From a virus: a DNA stretch of 21,410 nt. Below are positions 5,504 to 13,424 of this stretch, piece by piece. How positions within the stretch are numbered: position 1 is the first letter of the stretch; each line of letters begins with the position of its first letter. The stretch spans positions 1 to 21,410 of the IMG/VR virus record IMGVR_UViG_3300030012_003221; one strand, 5' to 3'. The notes below the pieces were generated by a model. The model was not told where the DNA came from, did not search any database, and was given only the letters and a program-made list of their open reading frames with translations. The position numbers and the translations under genes were made by a program.

Positions 5504-7620
5504 TGGCAGAGAAAACATTTTTTCAAAGGTTATTTAACATAGAACCAAGTCAGGTCAAACAATCAAACATGATGGGTTATTTCGGTGTAGGAACTGATGA
5601 ACCTAAAAAATATAAATATCAAGACTTAGCAAAAGAAGGGTATTTAAAAAATGCAATTGTTTATAGATGTGTAAATGAAATATCAAAAGGTGCAAGTGCT
5701 GTTCCTTTCATTATTAAAGCAGGAGATCAAATCATTGAAGATCACCCACTTATTTCTTTACTGAAAAGACCTAACCCATTACAAAGTTATTCAGAATTCT
5801 TTAACAGTTTGTATGGTTATCTTTTATTAAGTGGTAATGCATATATATTAAAAGTTGGTGCAGAAACAGGCCCACCACAGGAATTGCACCAACTAAGACC
5901 AGATAGAATTGAAATAAAAGGTAATGGTAATGCAATACCAGAAAACTATAAATATATGATCAATGGACGTGTTCAAGCTACTTATCCTGTAGATCAAGAG
6001 AATGGTTTTAGTGAATTGAAACATGTAAAGTTATGGAATCCATTAGATGATTATTACGGTTTATCACCGATGAGTGCCGCGGCTGTTGAAGTAGATCAAT
6101 TTAATATGTCAAGTAAACACAACGTAAACCTATTACAGAACGGTGCTAGACCAAGTGGTGCAGTTATATTCAAACCACAAGATGATTCTGGTTTTAATGT
6201 TAACCTTACAGAATCACAAAGACAACAACTGTTAACAGACTTAAATAACAGGTTTAGTGGAACAGGTAATGCAGGAAGACCTTTACTTCTTGAAGGGGAT
6301 TTTGATTGGCGTGAAATGGGTCTTTCACCAAAAGATATGGACTTTTTAAATCTTAAACACATGAGTGCAACGGATATTGCAATGTGTTTTGGTGTTCCAA
6401 ATCAATTGGTTGGTGTACCTGATTCACAAACATATTCAAACGTTGCAGAGGCAAGACTTGCTCTGTATGAAGAAACAATCATCCCACACCTTAGAAAAAT
6501 TGCTAGTGATCTTAATGAATGGTTAGTACCAATGTTTGATGAAAGATTAACACTGGAATTTGATATAGATTCAATCCCTGCATTATCTGAAAGACGTAAA
6601 AAGATTTATGAGAACGTAACAAGTGCAGTAAGAGAAGGAATTATGACAAGAAATGAAGCAAGACAAGTCATTGGTTTACAACCTGTAGATGGTGCAGATG
6701 ATCTTTACATTTCTGCAACACTTTTCCCTATTGGAGATAATGAAGTTGAAAAACCTGAAAATCCATTAAAAGAAGAAGATGTAGATACATATAATGACCT
6801 AGATGCTGAAATAGAATTCTTTTTAGAGGAAGAAAAGAATGATGATGTTACTAACTTTCCTAAACGTGGTGATAATAAAAAGATATCACTAAGAAACAGT
6901 GCATATCCACAGTTTGATTACACATTTGCAAAAAACTTAAAAGAAGTAGGTGTTGGTAAACAAATATGGAAAGCAGGTGGCAACATAAGGGGTAATGAAG
7001 CATTTATGTTGTGGGGGAGAGCCAGAGCAGGTTCAGAATCACCTGCAGTGCTTAAATGGATAAAAGAAAGAGAAGCATGGGCTGCAAGACATTCCGTTGT
7101 TGACGGAAATCAGTTTGTAAGTGGTAACAAAGAACCAAACATGTCAAATGTTGCAGGTGTTGTTGCGCTTATCAAATGGGGTGTGATAAATCCCAAACTT
7201 GGAAAACAAGGAATGAAAGATGTAATTCTTGAACTTACCAAGAAGTTAGAAGGCAGAAAACAATTAGAAGATTTTGAACCAGAAACAGATGATACACACA
7301 TTTCGGTTGTTGAAGATACAAAACAAGTATCTGCAAAAGTGAAAGAAGCTCTTAAGAAAAAGGTTGATAAACACAACGAGAAATACGGTGATAACCCAAA
7401 GAAAAGGGCAACAGTAAGAATGTTGGAAGCGGTGTTTAGACGTGGTGTAGGAGCATATAACACCAATCCTCAAAGCGTACGTCCGAGAGTTTCTGGACCT
7501 GATCAATGGGCATATGCGAGGGTGAATTCGTTTTTAGCCGCATTAAGAACTGGAAGGTTTCAAGGTGGTAAACATGATCAAGATTTATTTCCTAAAGGAC
7601 ACCCATTATCTAGTAAATGA
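5503..7620 (+). CDS. Portal protein with long C-terminal extension
   Basis: The 705-residue protein is the dodecameric portal through which DNA enters and leaves the head. Residues 1 to about 410 match an HK97-type portal: AIVYRCVNEIS, HPLISLLKRPNP, LLLSGNAY, ETIIPHLRKI and EARQVIGLQPVDG. The ATG at 5503 overlaps the terL stop; a TTG 15 bases earlier is rejected. After an acidic linker (about 415-450) come roughly 240 extra residues that HK97-type portals usually lack. One module, about 466-565, has IWKAGGNIRGNEAF and WGRARAG followed by WIKEREAWAARH. A second, about 615-705, has RATVRMLEAVFRRGVGAYNT, PDQWAYARVN and FPKGHPLSS. I know similar segments from other phage head proteins but not their role. 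The next gene starts within the stop codon (ATGA). Confidence 0.92.
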   Translation: MAEKTFFQRLFNIEPSQVKQSNMMGYFGVGTDEPKKYKYQDLAKEGYLKNAIVYRCVNEISKGASAVPFIIKAGDQIIEDHPLISLLKRPNPLQSYSEFFNSLYGYLLLSGNAYILKVGAETGPPQELHQLRPDRIEIKGNGNAIPENYKYMINGRVQATYPVDQENGFSELKHVKLWNPLDDYYGLSPMSAAAVEVDQFNMSSKHNVNLLQNGARPSGAVIFKPQDDSGFNVNLTESQRQQLLTDLNNRFSGTGNAGRPLLLEGDFDWREMGLSPKDMDFLNLKHMSATDIAMCFGVPNQLVGVPDSQTYSNVAEARLALYEETIIPHLRKIASDLNEWLVPMFDERLTLEFDIDSIPALSERRKKIYENVTSAVREGIMTRNEARQVIGLQPVDGADDLYISATLFPIGDNEVEKPENPLKEEDVDTYNDLDAEIEFFLEEEKNDDVTNFPKRGDNKKISLRNSAYPQFDYTFAKNLKEVGVGKQIWKAGGNIRGNEAFMLWGRARAGSESPAVLKWIKEREAWAARHSVVDGNQFVSGNKEPNMSNVAGVVALIKWGVINPKLGKQGMKDVILELTKKLEGRKQLEDFEPETDDTHISVVEDTKQVSAKVKEALKKKVDKHNEKYGDNPKKRATVRMLEAVFRRGVGAYNTNPQSVRPRVSGPDQWAYARVNSFLAALRTGRFQGGKHDQDLFPKGHPLSSK

Positions 7621-8435
7621 TAAAACAACAAAAAAGACTACGTGATTTTAGACAAGGTCGTGTAAACGTAAGATCAGAACAAAGAAGACAACTTGCACTT
7701 CGTAACAATCTTGAAAGAAGATTTTCCAAAAGATTAAATACACTGTTTAGAAAGTTTGTGCGTGTGCAAATGTTTTTATTCAGTGAGTATGGGATATATG
7801 AAAGAGAAAATGCAGTTAGAATTCTTAATGAAGATTTTTTCCCACTCATGCTTTCACAATATAAAAGAGTGTTTCAAGCTATCTACAAAATGAATGAAAA
7901 TAAATATAAAAACAATTACAAACAGGAAGCATATGTTTTTGATAGATCAGTTGATATTGAGAATCTTGTTACACAGTATTTTAATACAAGACAACTAATA
8001 TTGACTGGTATTAGTTTTCATTTAGCAGATAGGATTTCAAAAACAATAGAACAAGGAAGGGCAGACAACCTTACACTTCCACAAATAGCAAAACTAGTTA
8101 CAGAAAAGTTTTTGCCGATTGGTTTTTCAAGAGCAAATCTAATTGCAAGAACTGAAACACACAATGCAGCATCCTTTGCAAATCATTCTTACCACAATAC
8201 ACTACAACAAGATTTAGGTATAACAATGGTTAAAAGGTGGTCTGCAACTAATGATGCAAGAACTAGAACAGCACATGCAGAGGCAAACGGACAAACAGTT
8301 TTGATGGATGAAGACTTTGAAGTTGGTGGTGCTCCAATGGGTTATGCAGGTGATCCAAGAGGTGGTGCTAAAAATGTTATTAATTGTAGATGCGTAATAA
8401 TTTATGCAGATGAGCAAGATATTGTGCTAGACTAG
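7617..8435 (+). CDS. Mu F-like minor head protein
   Basis: The 272-residue protein ends in the Mu F/SPP1 gp7-type domain: RANLIARTETH near 170-182, then a DARTRTAHAEANGQ motif near 212-225, and NVINCRC near 253-259. The N-terminal two thirds are basic and helical (RLRDFRQGRV...RRQLALRNNLERR). Proteins of this family are minor head components that bind the portal, and are often injected or needed for proper head assembly. The ATG overlaps the portal stop as ATGA, indicating coupled translation with the portal. No toxin or ADP-ribosyltransferase domain is fused to it, unlike some MuF proteins. Confidence 0.88.
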   Translation: MIKQQKRLRDFRQGRVNVRSEQRRQLALRNNLERRFSKRLNTLFRKFVRVQMFLFSEYGIYERENAVRILNEDFFPLMLSQYKRVFQAIYKMNENKYKNNYKQEAYVFDRSVDIENLVTQYFNTRQLILTGISFHLADRISKTIEQGRADNLTLPQIAKLVTEKFLPIGFSRANLIARTETHNAASFANHSYHNTLQQDLGITMVKRWSATNDARTRTAHAEANGQTVLMDEDFEVGGAPMGYAGDPRGGAKNVINCRCVIIYADEQDIVLD

Positions 8436-8462
8436 TGATTAATATACTATATATAGAAAATT

Positions 8463-9512
8463 ATGCCTATTCCTAAACCAAAAAGTAGTGAATCTAGGCA
8501 ACAGTTTTTAGATAGATGTATGGGAGATAAGACTATGGTTGATGAATATTCAGATTCAGGACAAAGATCAGCAGTCTGTAACAGTAGTTATAATTCATAT
8601 AAGGAAGATTCTTTAGAAGGCAAAAGAGAGATAAGGGAAGACGTTTTTTCTACAGAAGATGAGGCAATAGAAAGAGCAAAAGAAATAGGTTGTTCAGGCA
8701 CACACACACATGATGAGAATGGTAATACTGTATATATGCCATGTTCAACTCATGCTGAATACACAGAACTAACAGGAAGGGAACTTTCAGGATATGGTGG
8801 CAAGAAACCTAAAAAGAAAAAACCTAAAGATATGAAAGATGCTCTTGAAAACCTTGAGCAAACTCTTGAAATAAGATCAGAACTTAAAGCATACCATGAT
8901 GAAGAAGAAGACAAAGATTATGGTACTTTTGAGGGATATGGTTCTGTTTTTGGAAATAAAGATTTAGGCAATGATGTTATTGAATCTGGTGCATTCACCA
9001 ATTCACTTAAAAGAAAGAAACCACATCAGGTCAAACTGTTATATCAACACAAATCCGATATGCCTATCGGTGTTTTTGATGAGATCAAGGAAGACGATAG
9101 AGGTTTGTATGTTAAAGGCAGACTTGCTTTAAAAACACAAGCAGGTGCAGAAGCATACGAACTACTTAAAATGGGTGCTCTAGATGGATTATCAATAGGT
9201 TTTAGAGTAAACCCAAAAGAAGTTTCATATGATAAAAGAGCAAATAAGCGAATTATCAAAGAAGTAGATTTAATGGAAGTTTCGTTGGTTACTTTTCCAA
9301 TGAACCCAAAGGCAACAGTAATGTCAGTCAAGGGTGAAGAAATTTCCATCAGAGAATGGGAGAACGGACTGCGAGATGCTTTCAATCTTTCTCGTTCTGA
9401 AGCAAAAGTAGGGGCAAAAGCCGTTACTGAAGCATTCCACCAACGAGAGGTTGGAACAAGTGCTGAATTGGTAGACGCCATAAAACAATTAACTTTAACC
9501 TTAAAATCTTAG
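8463..9512 (+). CDS. HK97-type prohead protease (peptidase family S78) with N-terminal extension
   Basis: This protease cleaves the scaffolding part of the capsid protein during head maturation. The protease domain spans about residues 136-290. The triad candidates are H196 in LYQHKSDMPIG, S244 in DGLSIGF, and E272 in MEVSLVTFP. Usual S78 proteases are near 200 residues; this one has 349. The added N-terminal 115 residues hold one short module (ESRQQFLDRCMGD...QRSAVC) and a Cys/His cluster (C77, H81, H83, C94, H97), then a Lys-rich linker. The C-terminal part after 290 is helical and ends near a Ser/Thr-rich tail. The start has no clear ribosome site; the 27 bases before it are almost all A and T (TATACTATATATAG) and could weakly promote transcription. 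The capsid gene follows 12 bases later. Confidence 0.92.
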   Translation: MPIPKPKSSESRQQFLDRCMGDKTMVDEYSDSGQRSAVCNSSYNSYKEDSLEGKREIREDVFSTEDEAIERAKEIGCSGTHTHDENGNTVYMPCSTHAEYTELTGRELSGYGGKKPKKKKPKDMKDALENLEQTLEIRSELKAYHDEEEDKDYGTFEGYGSVFGNKDLGNDVIESGAFTNSLKRKKPHQVKLLYQHKSDMPIGVFDEIKEDDRGLYVKGRLALKTQAGAEAYELLKMGALDGLSIGFRVNPKEVSYDKRANKRIIKEVDLMEVSLVTFPMNPKATVMSVKGEEISIREWENGLRDAFNLSRSEAKVGAKAVTEAFHQREVGTSAELVDAIKQLTLTLKS

Positions 9513-9524
9513 TAGGAGACTATT

Positions 9525-10739
9525 ATGTCGGAAGATGTAAAGAACGCTATTCAAGAAATGGGATCAACCTTTGAAGAATTTAAAAAGGTCAATGACGAAA
9601 GACTTGAACAGTTAGAAAAAGGCGAAAGTACAGCATATGTGGACGAGAAATTGGCTAAAATGGAAGCCAAGATGGATTCTTATGAAGACATCAATCAGAA
9701 ACTTACAACTGCTGAAGCTAACGCTGAAAACATCAAGAGCCAACTAGAAAAACTAGAAACAGTCGTAAAAAGACCAAACTCTGGTTTTGAAAGTAAGCAA
9801 GTTGATGAATACATGGAAGCTTTTGATAAATATTGCAGAAAAGGTCTTGAAGGACTTGATGCAATGGAGAAAAAAGCTCTAACGGTCAGCAATGACTCAA
9901 CAGGTGGATATTTAGCACCACCAGAATATGTGAGAGAACTCATCAAAGATGTTACAGAAATCTCACCTATTAGAAGTATTGCTAGAGTAAGAAGCACTGG
10001 TCAGAGAAGTGTACAGATTCCAAAAAGAACTGGAACATTTGCTGCACAGTGGGTTGCTGAAAGTGGTACAAGAAGTGAAACTACTGGTTATCAAGTAGGT
10101 TTAGAAGAACTCCCTGCGCATGAATATTATGCACTTGTAGATATTTCTGAACAAGACTTAGAAGATTCAGTATTTGATCTTGAAGCTGAAATGCAATCAG
10201 AATTTGCAACACAGTTTGCAAAAGCTGAAGGAACTGCATTCGTCAGTGGTAATGCTGTAGGCAAACCTGAAGGATTTATGACTAACAGCGATGTTGGTTC
10301 TGTAGATTCAGGTTCTAACACTGCAATCTTAGCTGATAGCTTGATTTCATTAGTACATAACATTAAGTCTGATTATGGACGTAATGGTACTTTTGTTTTC
10401 AATAGAAGCACATTAGCTGCTATCAGAAAATTAAAAGATACAGCAGGTCAGTATGTTTTCCAAACAGGTATGATGCTAGGTGGTAACATGGTTAACACAA
10501 TTCTAGGACATCCATACGTGGAAGCTACAGATATGCCATCTGTTGCTCAGAATGCTTTCCCAGTCGCTTTTGGTGATTTCAGTAAAGCATATATGATTGT
10601 TGACAGAGTAGCATTAGCGGTTTTAAGAGACCCATTTACACAAGCTACTACAGGTAATGTTAGATACATTGCAAGACGTAGAGTTGGTGGACAAGTGATT
10701 CTTCCTGAAGCCATAAATAAACTTAAAGTAACAGCGTAA
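9525..10739 (+). CDS. Major capsid protein, HK97 fold
   Basis: The 404-residue protein builds the icosahedral shell. Residues 15-82 form a charged coiled coil, the scaffold-like delta region that the upstream protease normally removes. The HK97 fold begins around residue 119 with LTVSNDSTGGYLAPPE, a hallmark of the family, followed by VQIPKRTGTFAAQWVAESG and the E-loop/spine region, and ends with DRVALAVLRDPF and VGGQVILPEA. The cleavage site is probably between residues 83 and 120, but I cannot fix it. A good AGGAGA ribosome site lies about eight bases before the ATG, in keeping with high expression. Confidence 0.96.
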   Translation: MSEDVKNAIQEMGSTFEEFKKVNDERLEQLEKGESTAYVDEKLAKMEAKMDSYEDINQKLTTAEANAENIKSQLEKLETVVKRPNSGFESKQVDEYMEAFDKYCRKGLEGLDAMEKKALTVSNDSTGGYLAPPEYVRELIKDVTEISPIRSIARVRSTGQRSVQIPKRTGTFAAQWVAESGTRSETTGYQVGLEELPAHEYYALVDISEQDLEDSVFDLEAEMQSEFATQFAKAEGTAFVSGNAVGKPEGFMTNSDVGSVDSGSNTAILADSLISLVHNIKSDYGRNGTFVFNRSTLAAIRKLKDTAGQYVFQTGMMLGGNMVNTILGHPYVEATDMPSVAQNAFPVAFGDFSKAYMIVDRVALAVLRDPFTQATTGNVRYIARRRVGGQVILPEAINKLKVTA

Positions 10740-10752
10740 GCGAGGATATATT

Positions 10753-11205
10753 ATGAAAGATTTAGGTAATAATTTAGTCGCGGTTGTTAGTCTTGCACCT
10801 GTTGTTGCTAGTGGAAACGCTACAACTACAAACAGTACAGGAGTTGATCTTCAAGGTTTTGAAGGTGCTTTTGTAACTGTTGCTTCAGGTGTTGAGGGTG
10901 ATACACTTGCTGCAAACTTAAAGTATGACTTTAAACTACAACACAGTGATGATGATGCAACATATACTGATGCAGAACAAAAAGACGTTACTGATGTTGC
11001 TATTTCTAGTGGTATATTTTTAACACTTGATGACAATGCTGAAACCCCACAGGTTACAGGTATTGGTTACATAGGTGGTAAGAGATACATTAGAGTTAGC
11101 GTTGTTAGAACTGGAAACCATTCAACTGGTACACCAATCTCTATCAATGTGCTTAAAGGTGCTGCAAGACATGCAGGTGGAGCATCAACTTACAACTTAG
11201 CGTAA
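10753..11205 (+). CDS. Probable capsid decoration / head stabilisation protein
   Basis: The 150-residue protein follows the major capsid gene by 13 bases with a GAGG ribosome site. It is rich in Thr, Val, Gly and Ala and is predicted to be mostly beta strand: FEGAFVTVASGV, KYDFKLQHSDD and RYIRVSVVRTGN. Its place right after the capsid gene and its beta-rich make-up match the small decoration or cement proteins of siphoviruses and some prophages. There is no signal peptide; the hydrophobic start (LVAVVSLAPVVAS) is probably a strand rather than a membrane segment. The assignment rests on position and composition. A hairpin just downstream closes this capsid transcription block. Confidence 0.65.
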   Translation: MKDLGNNLVAVVSLAPVVASGNATTTNSTGVDLQGFEGAFVTVASGVEGDTLAANLKYDFKLQHSDDDATYTDAEQKDVTDVAISSGIFLTLDDNAETPQVTGIGYIGGKRYIRVSVVRTGNHSTGTPISINVLKGAARHAGGASTYNLA

Positions 11206-11216
11206 GTATTTATTAT

Positions 11217-11236
11217 GTGGGGTGGCAACACCCCAC
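11217..11236 (+). terminator. Strong GC hairpin with GCAA tetraloop after the capsid genes
   Basis: GTGGGGTG (11217-11224), loop GCAA, and CACCCCAC (11229-11236) form a perfect 8-bp stem with a GNRA-type loop, rare GC richness for this AT-rich region. Only CTTTAT follows, so it may be a leaky terminator or a 3' end protecting the abundant capsid mRNA. Confidence 0.55.
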
Positions 11237-11253
11237 CTTTATGAGGATAAAAG

Positions 11254-11625
11254 ATGGCAAGAAAATTTAAAATTGTAGTTCCAAAGCCAGGCAGTAGTAA
11301 TGAACATGGAACAGAAGTAAAACTTTACACAGCAGATGAGATTGTTGAATCAGAAGGACAATGGCAAGATGAAGTGATGGAAAAGTTCATTGAGAATGGT
11401 TGGGCAATGGAAGTTAAAGTAGATTCAGTAGATGAAACTGTTGATCTTGAGGCAGATGTTAAAGAAGTAAAACCAAAAAGAGCAAGAAACAAAAAAGGTC
11501 AATTGAAAGCAGATGACCCTAGTACCCCTGATGTCAATGAAGCATGGGAAGGTGGCAAAGCTCCAAAGAAAACAACTAAGAAAAAAACAACAACCAAAAA
11601 AACTACTAAAAAGAAAAGTAGCTAA
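11254..11625 (+). CDS. Head-tail region protein with Lys/Thr repeat tail
   Basis: The 123-residue protein has a small folded N-terminal part (KFKIVVPKPGSS, VKLYTADEIV, FIENGWAMEV) and a conserved-looking linker, KRARNKKGQLKADDPSTPDV followed by NEAWEGG. I recall this linker from small proteins coded after capsid genes in other phages. The last 20 residues are almost only Lys and Thr (KKTTKKKTTTKKTTKKKSS), a strongly basic, disordered tail that could bind packaged DNA or acidic capsid surfaces. A GAGG ribosome site precedes the ATG, and the stop overlaps the next ATG (TAATG). The function is not established. Confidence 0.65.
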   Translation: MARKFKIVVPKPGSSNEHGTEVKLYTADEIVESEGQWQDEVMEKFIENGWAMEVKVDSVDETVDLEADVKEVKPKRARNKKGQLKADDPSTPDVNEAWEGGKAPKKTTKKKTTTKKTTKKKSS

Positions 11626-11816
11626 TGGCAAAACCAAATACTATTAGTACAATTGAAGCATTTGAAAGGGAGTGCCACATACGTTTTGAAAACATAGATA
11701 AACGTTTTGATAGTGGTACAAAAAGGTTTGATAAACTTGAATACTTGATCTACGGTCAATATGGTTTGATTGTAACTGCAATGATCGGTTTATTTATTGA
11801 AAGACTTTTTTATTAA
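11625..11816 (+). CDS. Small membrane-anchored protein with coiled-coil segment
   Basis: The 63-residue protein has an amphipathic helix (FERECHIRFENIDKRFDSG, then TKRFDKLEYLIY), and one C-terminal hydrophobic segment at about residues 44-62 (GLIVTAMIGLFIERLFY). This layout resembles XhlA-type holin-accessory proteins, a charged coiled coil followed by a single membrane helix, but the match is structural and the sequence does not prove it. It starts in the stop of the preceding gene. If it is a holin partner, its position among head genes is unusual. Confidence 0.6.
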   Translation: MAKPNTISTIEAFERECHIRFENIDKRFDSGTKRFDKLEYLIYGQYGLIVTAMIGLFIERLFY

Positions 11817-11828
11817 CAGGAGAAAAAC

Positions 11829-12008
11829 ATGTCAGATGACAACACACAAAACACACAAGTAAACTTTGAATCTTTATATTTACAAGCACAACAAGAGATT
11901 GCTAATTTGCAACATCAAATCAGATTATTAGCATTACAGATAAATGAAATGCAATCTGATAATAGTGTAAACGTAGATACAAAGGCAGAGAAGAAAAAAG
12001 CAAACTAG
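11829..12008 (+). CDS. Small 59-residue coiled-coil protein
   Basis: An ATG at 11829 preceded by an AGGAG site (CAGGAGAAAAAC) opens a 59-residue frame ending at TAG 12006-12008, filling the gap between two genes. The middle is a good coiled coil (LYLQAQQEIANLQHQIRLLA), with a polar N-terminus and a Lys-rich end (KAEKKKAN). Perfect spacing to a strong ribosome site and the lack of any other gene in the gap support it. No family is recognised; small coiled-coil proteins here may be assembly factors. Confidence 0.65.
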   Translation: MSDDNTQNTQVNFESLYLQAQQEIANLQHQIRLLALQINEMQSDNSVNVDTKAEKKKAN

Positions 12009-12016
12009 GAGATACA

Positions 12017-12673
12017 ATGGCAGGTTTAGTAGTTCACACAGCACCTGCAACTGAACCACTTACACTTTCAGAAACAAAATCTTATTTGAGAGTTGATACA
12101 AGTGGTGATGATACCCTTATAACTTCTTTAATTGTAACAGCAAGAAGACTTGCAGAAGAACACATGCAAAGAGCAATCATTACACAGACTTTGCAACTTT
12201 TTATTGATACGTTAGAAGATTATGAAGACCCTTTGTGGGAAGGTATGAGAACAGGCCCATATTTGAACTACTATAAAAATTATATTGATTTACCTATGCC
12301 AACGGTTACTAGTGTTACACATATCAAAACATATGATGATAGTGATAATGCAACAACTTTTGCTGCAAATAAATATTATTTAGACAATGCAAAACAACCT
12401 GCAAGAATAGTTTTACGAACAGGTGAAACATTTCCAACTGCTTTACGTGTTGCAAATGCAATAGAGGTTAAATATGTAACTGGATATGCAGATGCAAGTA
12501 GTGTTCCTGAACCAATAAAATTTGCACTGTTTCAGATAATTGCTTACTTATATGAGCATAGAGGTGATATGTATGAAGGTAAAAGTGCTTTACCAAATAC
12601 AGCAAAAAAACTTCTAGAACCATATGTTGTCTATTCTGGTCTTGGAAGTTCAAAACTTTTACAGATTGGATAA
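12017..12673 (+). CDS. Head-tail connector protein (gp6-like / phiE125 gp8 family)
   Basis: The 218-residue protein matches the connector family that docks under the portal. It opens with PLTLSETKSYLRVD, then DDTLITSLIVTARRLAEEHM, then the beta-rich central part (VTSVTHIKTYDD), VKYVTGYAD, and a C-terminal helix with PEPIKFALFQIIAYLYEHRG. These are typical motifs of the family, which is largely helical and forms a ring between portal and tail. The AGGAG ribosome site is strong. Its stop overlaps the ATG of the next connector gene (TAATG). Confidence 0.85.
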   Translation: MAGLVVHTAPATEPLTLSETKSYLRVDTSGDDTLITSLIVTARRLAEEHMQRAIITQTLQLFIDTLEDYEDPLWEGMRTGPYLNYYKNYIDLPMPTVTSVTHIKTYDDSDNATTFAANKYYLDNAKQPARIVLRTGETFPTALRVANAIEVKYVTGYADASSVPEPIKFALFQIIAYLYEHRGDMYEGKSALPNTAKKLLEPYVVYSGLGSSKLLQIG

Positions 12674-12996
12674 TGAGTATCGGTAAGTTTAGACACTTTA
12701 TAACTTTACAAGGACAAGGCACATCAAGAGATACAGGTGGTGGAATAAGTTCTGGGTTTAGTACTATAGCTTCCGTATATGCCAACGTTGTACCAAAAAA
12801 TGGTAAAGAGGTATACAAGCAAGGAAAGTTGATAGGAAGCGTAACACATGAAATCACAATCCGTCATAGAACCGACATTACAAACGCATCACGAATAAGT
12901 TTTAACAATAAATTATTTAACATAAGATCAATTATTAATATTGATGAAAGAGATAGATATTTAAAATTAATGTGTGAAGAAGGTGTTGCAACGTGA
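12673..12996 (+). CDS. Head closure / head-tail joining protein (SPP1 gp16-like)
   Basis: The 107-residue protein has the short beta-barrel pattern of phage head-tail adaptors: IGKFRHFITLQ, the loop DTGGGISSGF, YANVVPKNGKE, HEITIRHRTDI and RISFNNKLFNI followed by IINIDERDRYLKL. These closure proteins seal the connector and hold DNA in until the tail attaches. The order after the gp6-like connector is the standard one. It overlaps the next gene by four bases (GTGA). Length is typical. Confidence 0.85.
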   Translation: MSIGKFRHFITLQGQGTSRDTGGGISSGFSTIASVYANVVPKNGKEVYKQGKLIGSVTHEITIRHRTDITNASRISFNNKLFNIRSIINIDERDRYLKLMCEEGVAT

Positions 12997-13424
12997 GTAT
13001 TAAAAATCTTAAAGGTTTTTTAGAAAGAATGGAAAAAAGATTAATAGAAAACCCAAGAGATGCAGTAAAACCTTTGGTTACGAGATCAACTATGCTTGTA
13101 AGAAAAACAGCAGTATCTAGTATTCAAGCAGGTGGATCAGGTGAAACAGTACAAAAGTACAATCCAAGAAGGACACATACACAATCTGCTCCAAATCAAC
13201 CACCTGCAAGTGATACAGGTTTTTTAGTTAGCAACATATCAACAGAAGTAAAAGCTAGTAGTGATGGTCAAGTGGTTGGTAAGATCATTTCAGCTGCACC
13301 CTATTCAAAATTTTTAGAGTTTGGAACTACAAAGATGACGGAAAGACCATTCATGCAACCTGCTTTAGAAAAAAACAAACATAAAATAAAAAAATTATTT
13401 AGAGAAAAGAGTTTTATAAAATGA
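12993..13424 (+). CDS. HK97 gp10-like tail completion protein
   Basis: The 143-residue protein starts at a GTG that overlaps the previous stop. The C-terminal half has the family signature: PYSKFLEFGTTKM followed by RPFMQPALEKNK. The N-terminal half is a basic helix (LKGFLERMEKRLIENPRDAV). The middle holds RRTHTQSAPNQPPASDTG, a typical loop. Proteins of this family lie at the neck and finish the head-to-tail interface. Overlap with the next gene is ATGA, consistent with coupled translation of the neck set. Confidence 0.85.
   Translation: MSIKNLKGFLERMEKRLIENPRDAVKPLVTRSTMLVRKTAVSSIQAGGSGETVQKYNPRRTHTQSAPNQPPASDTGFLVSNISTEVKASSDGQVVGKIISAAPYSKFLEFGTTKMTERPFMQPALEKNKHKIKKLFREKSFIK

Noticed and set aside
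7110-7466. Minus-strand open frames inside the portal, protease, capsid and tape measure genes
   Set aside because: They are antisense to strongly supported genes, lack ribosome sites, and have compositions expected of shadow frames.
8436-8462. Promoter in the AT-only gap before the prohead protease
   Set aside because: TATACT is present but no -35 box stands out at a proper distance, and such strings are common by chance in this AT-rich sequence.
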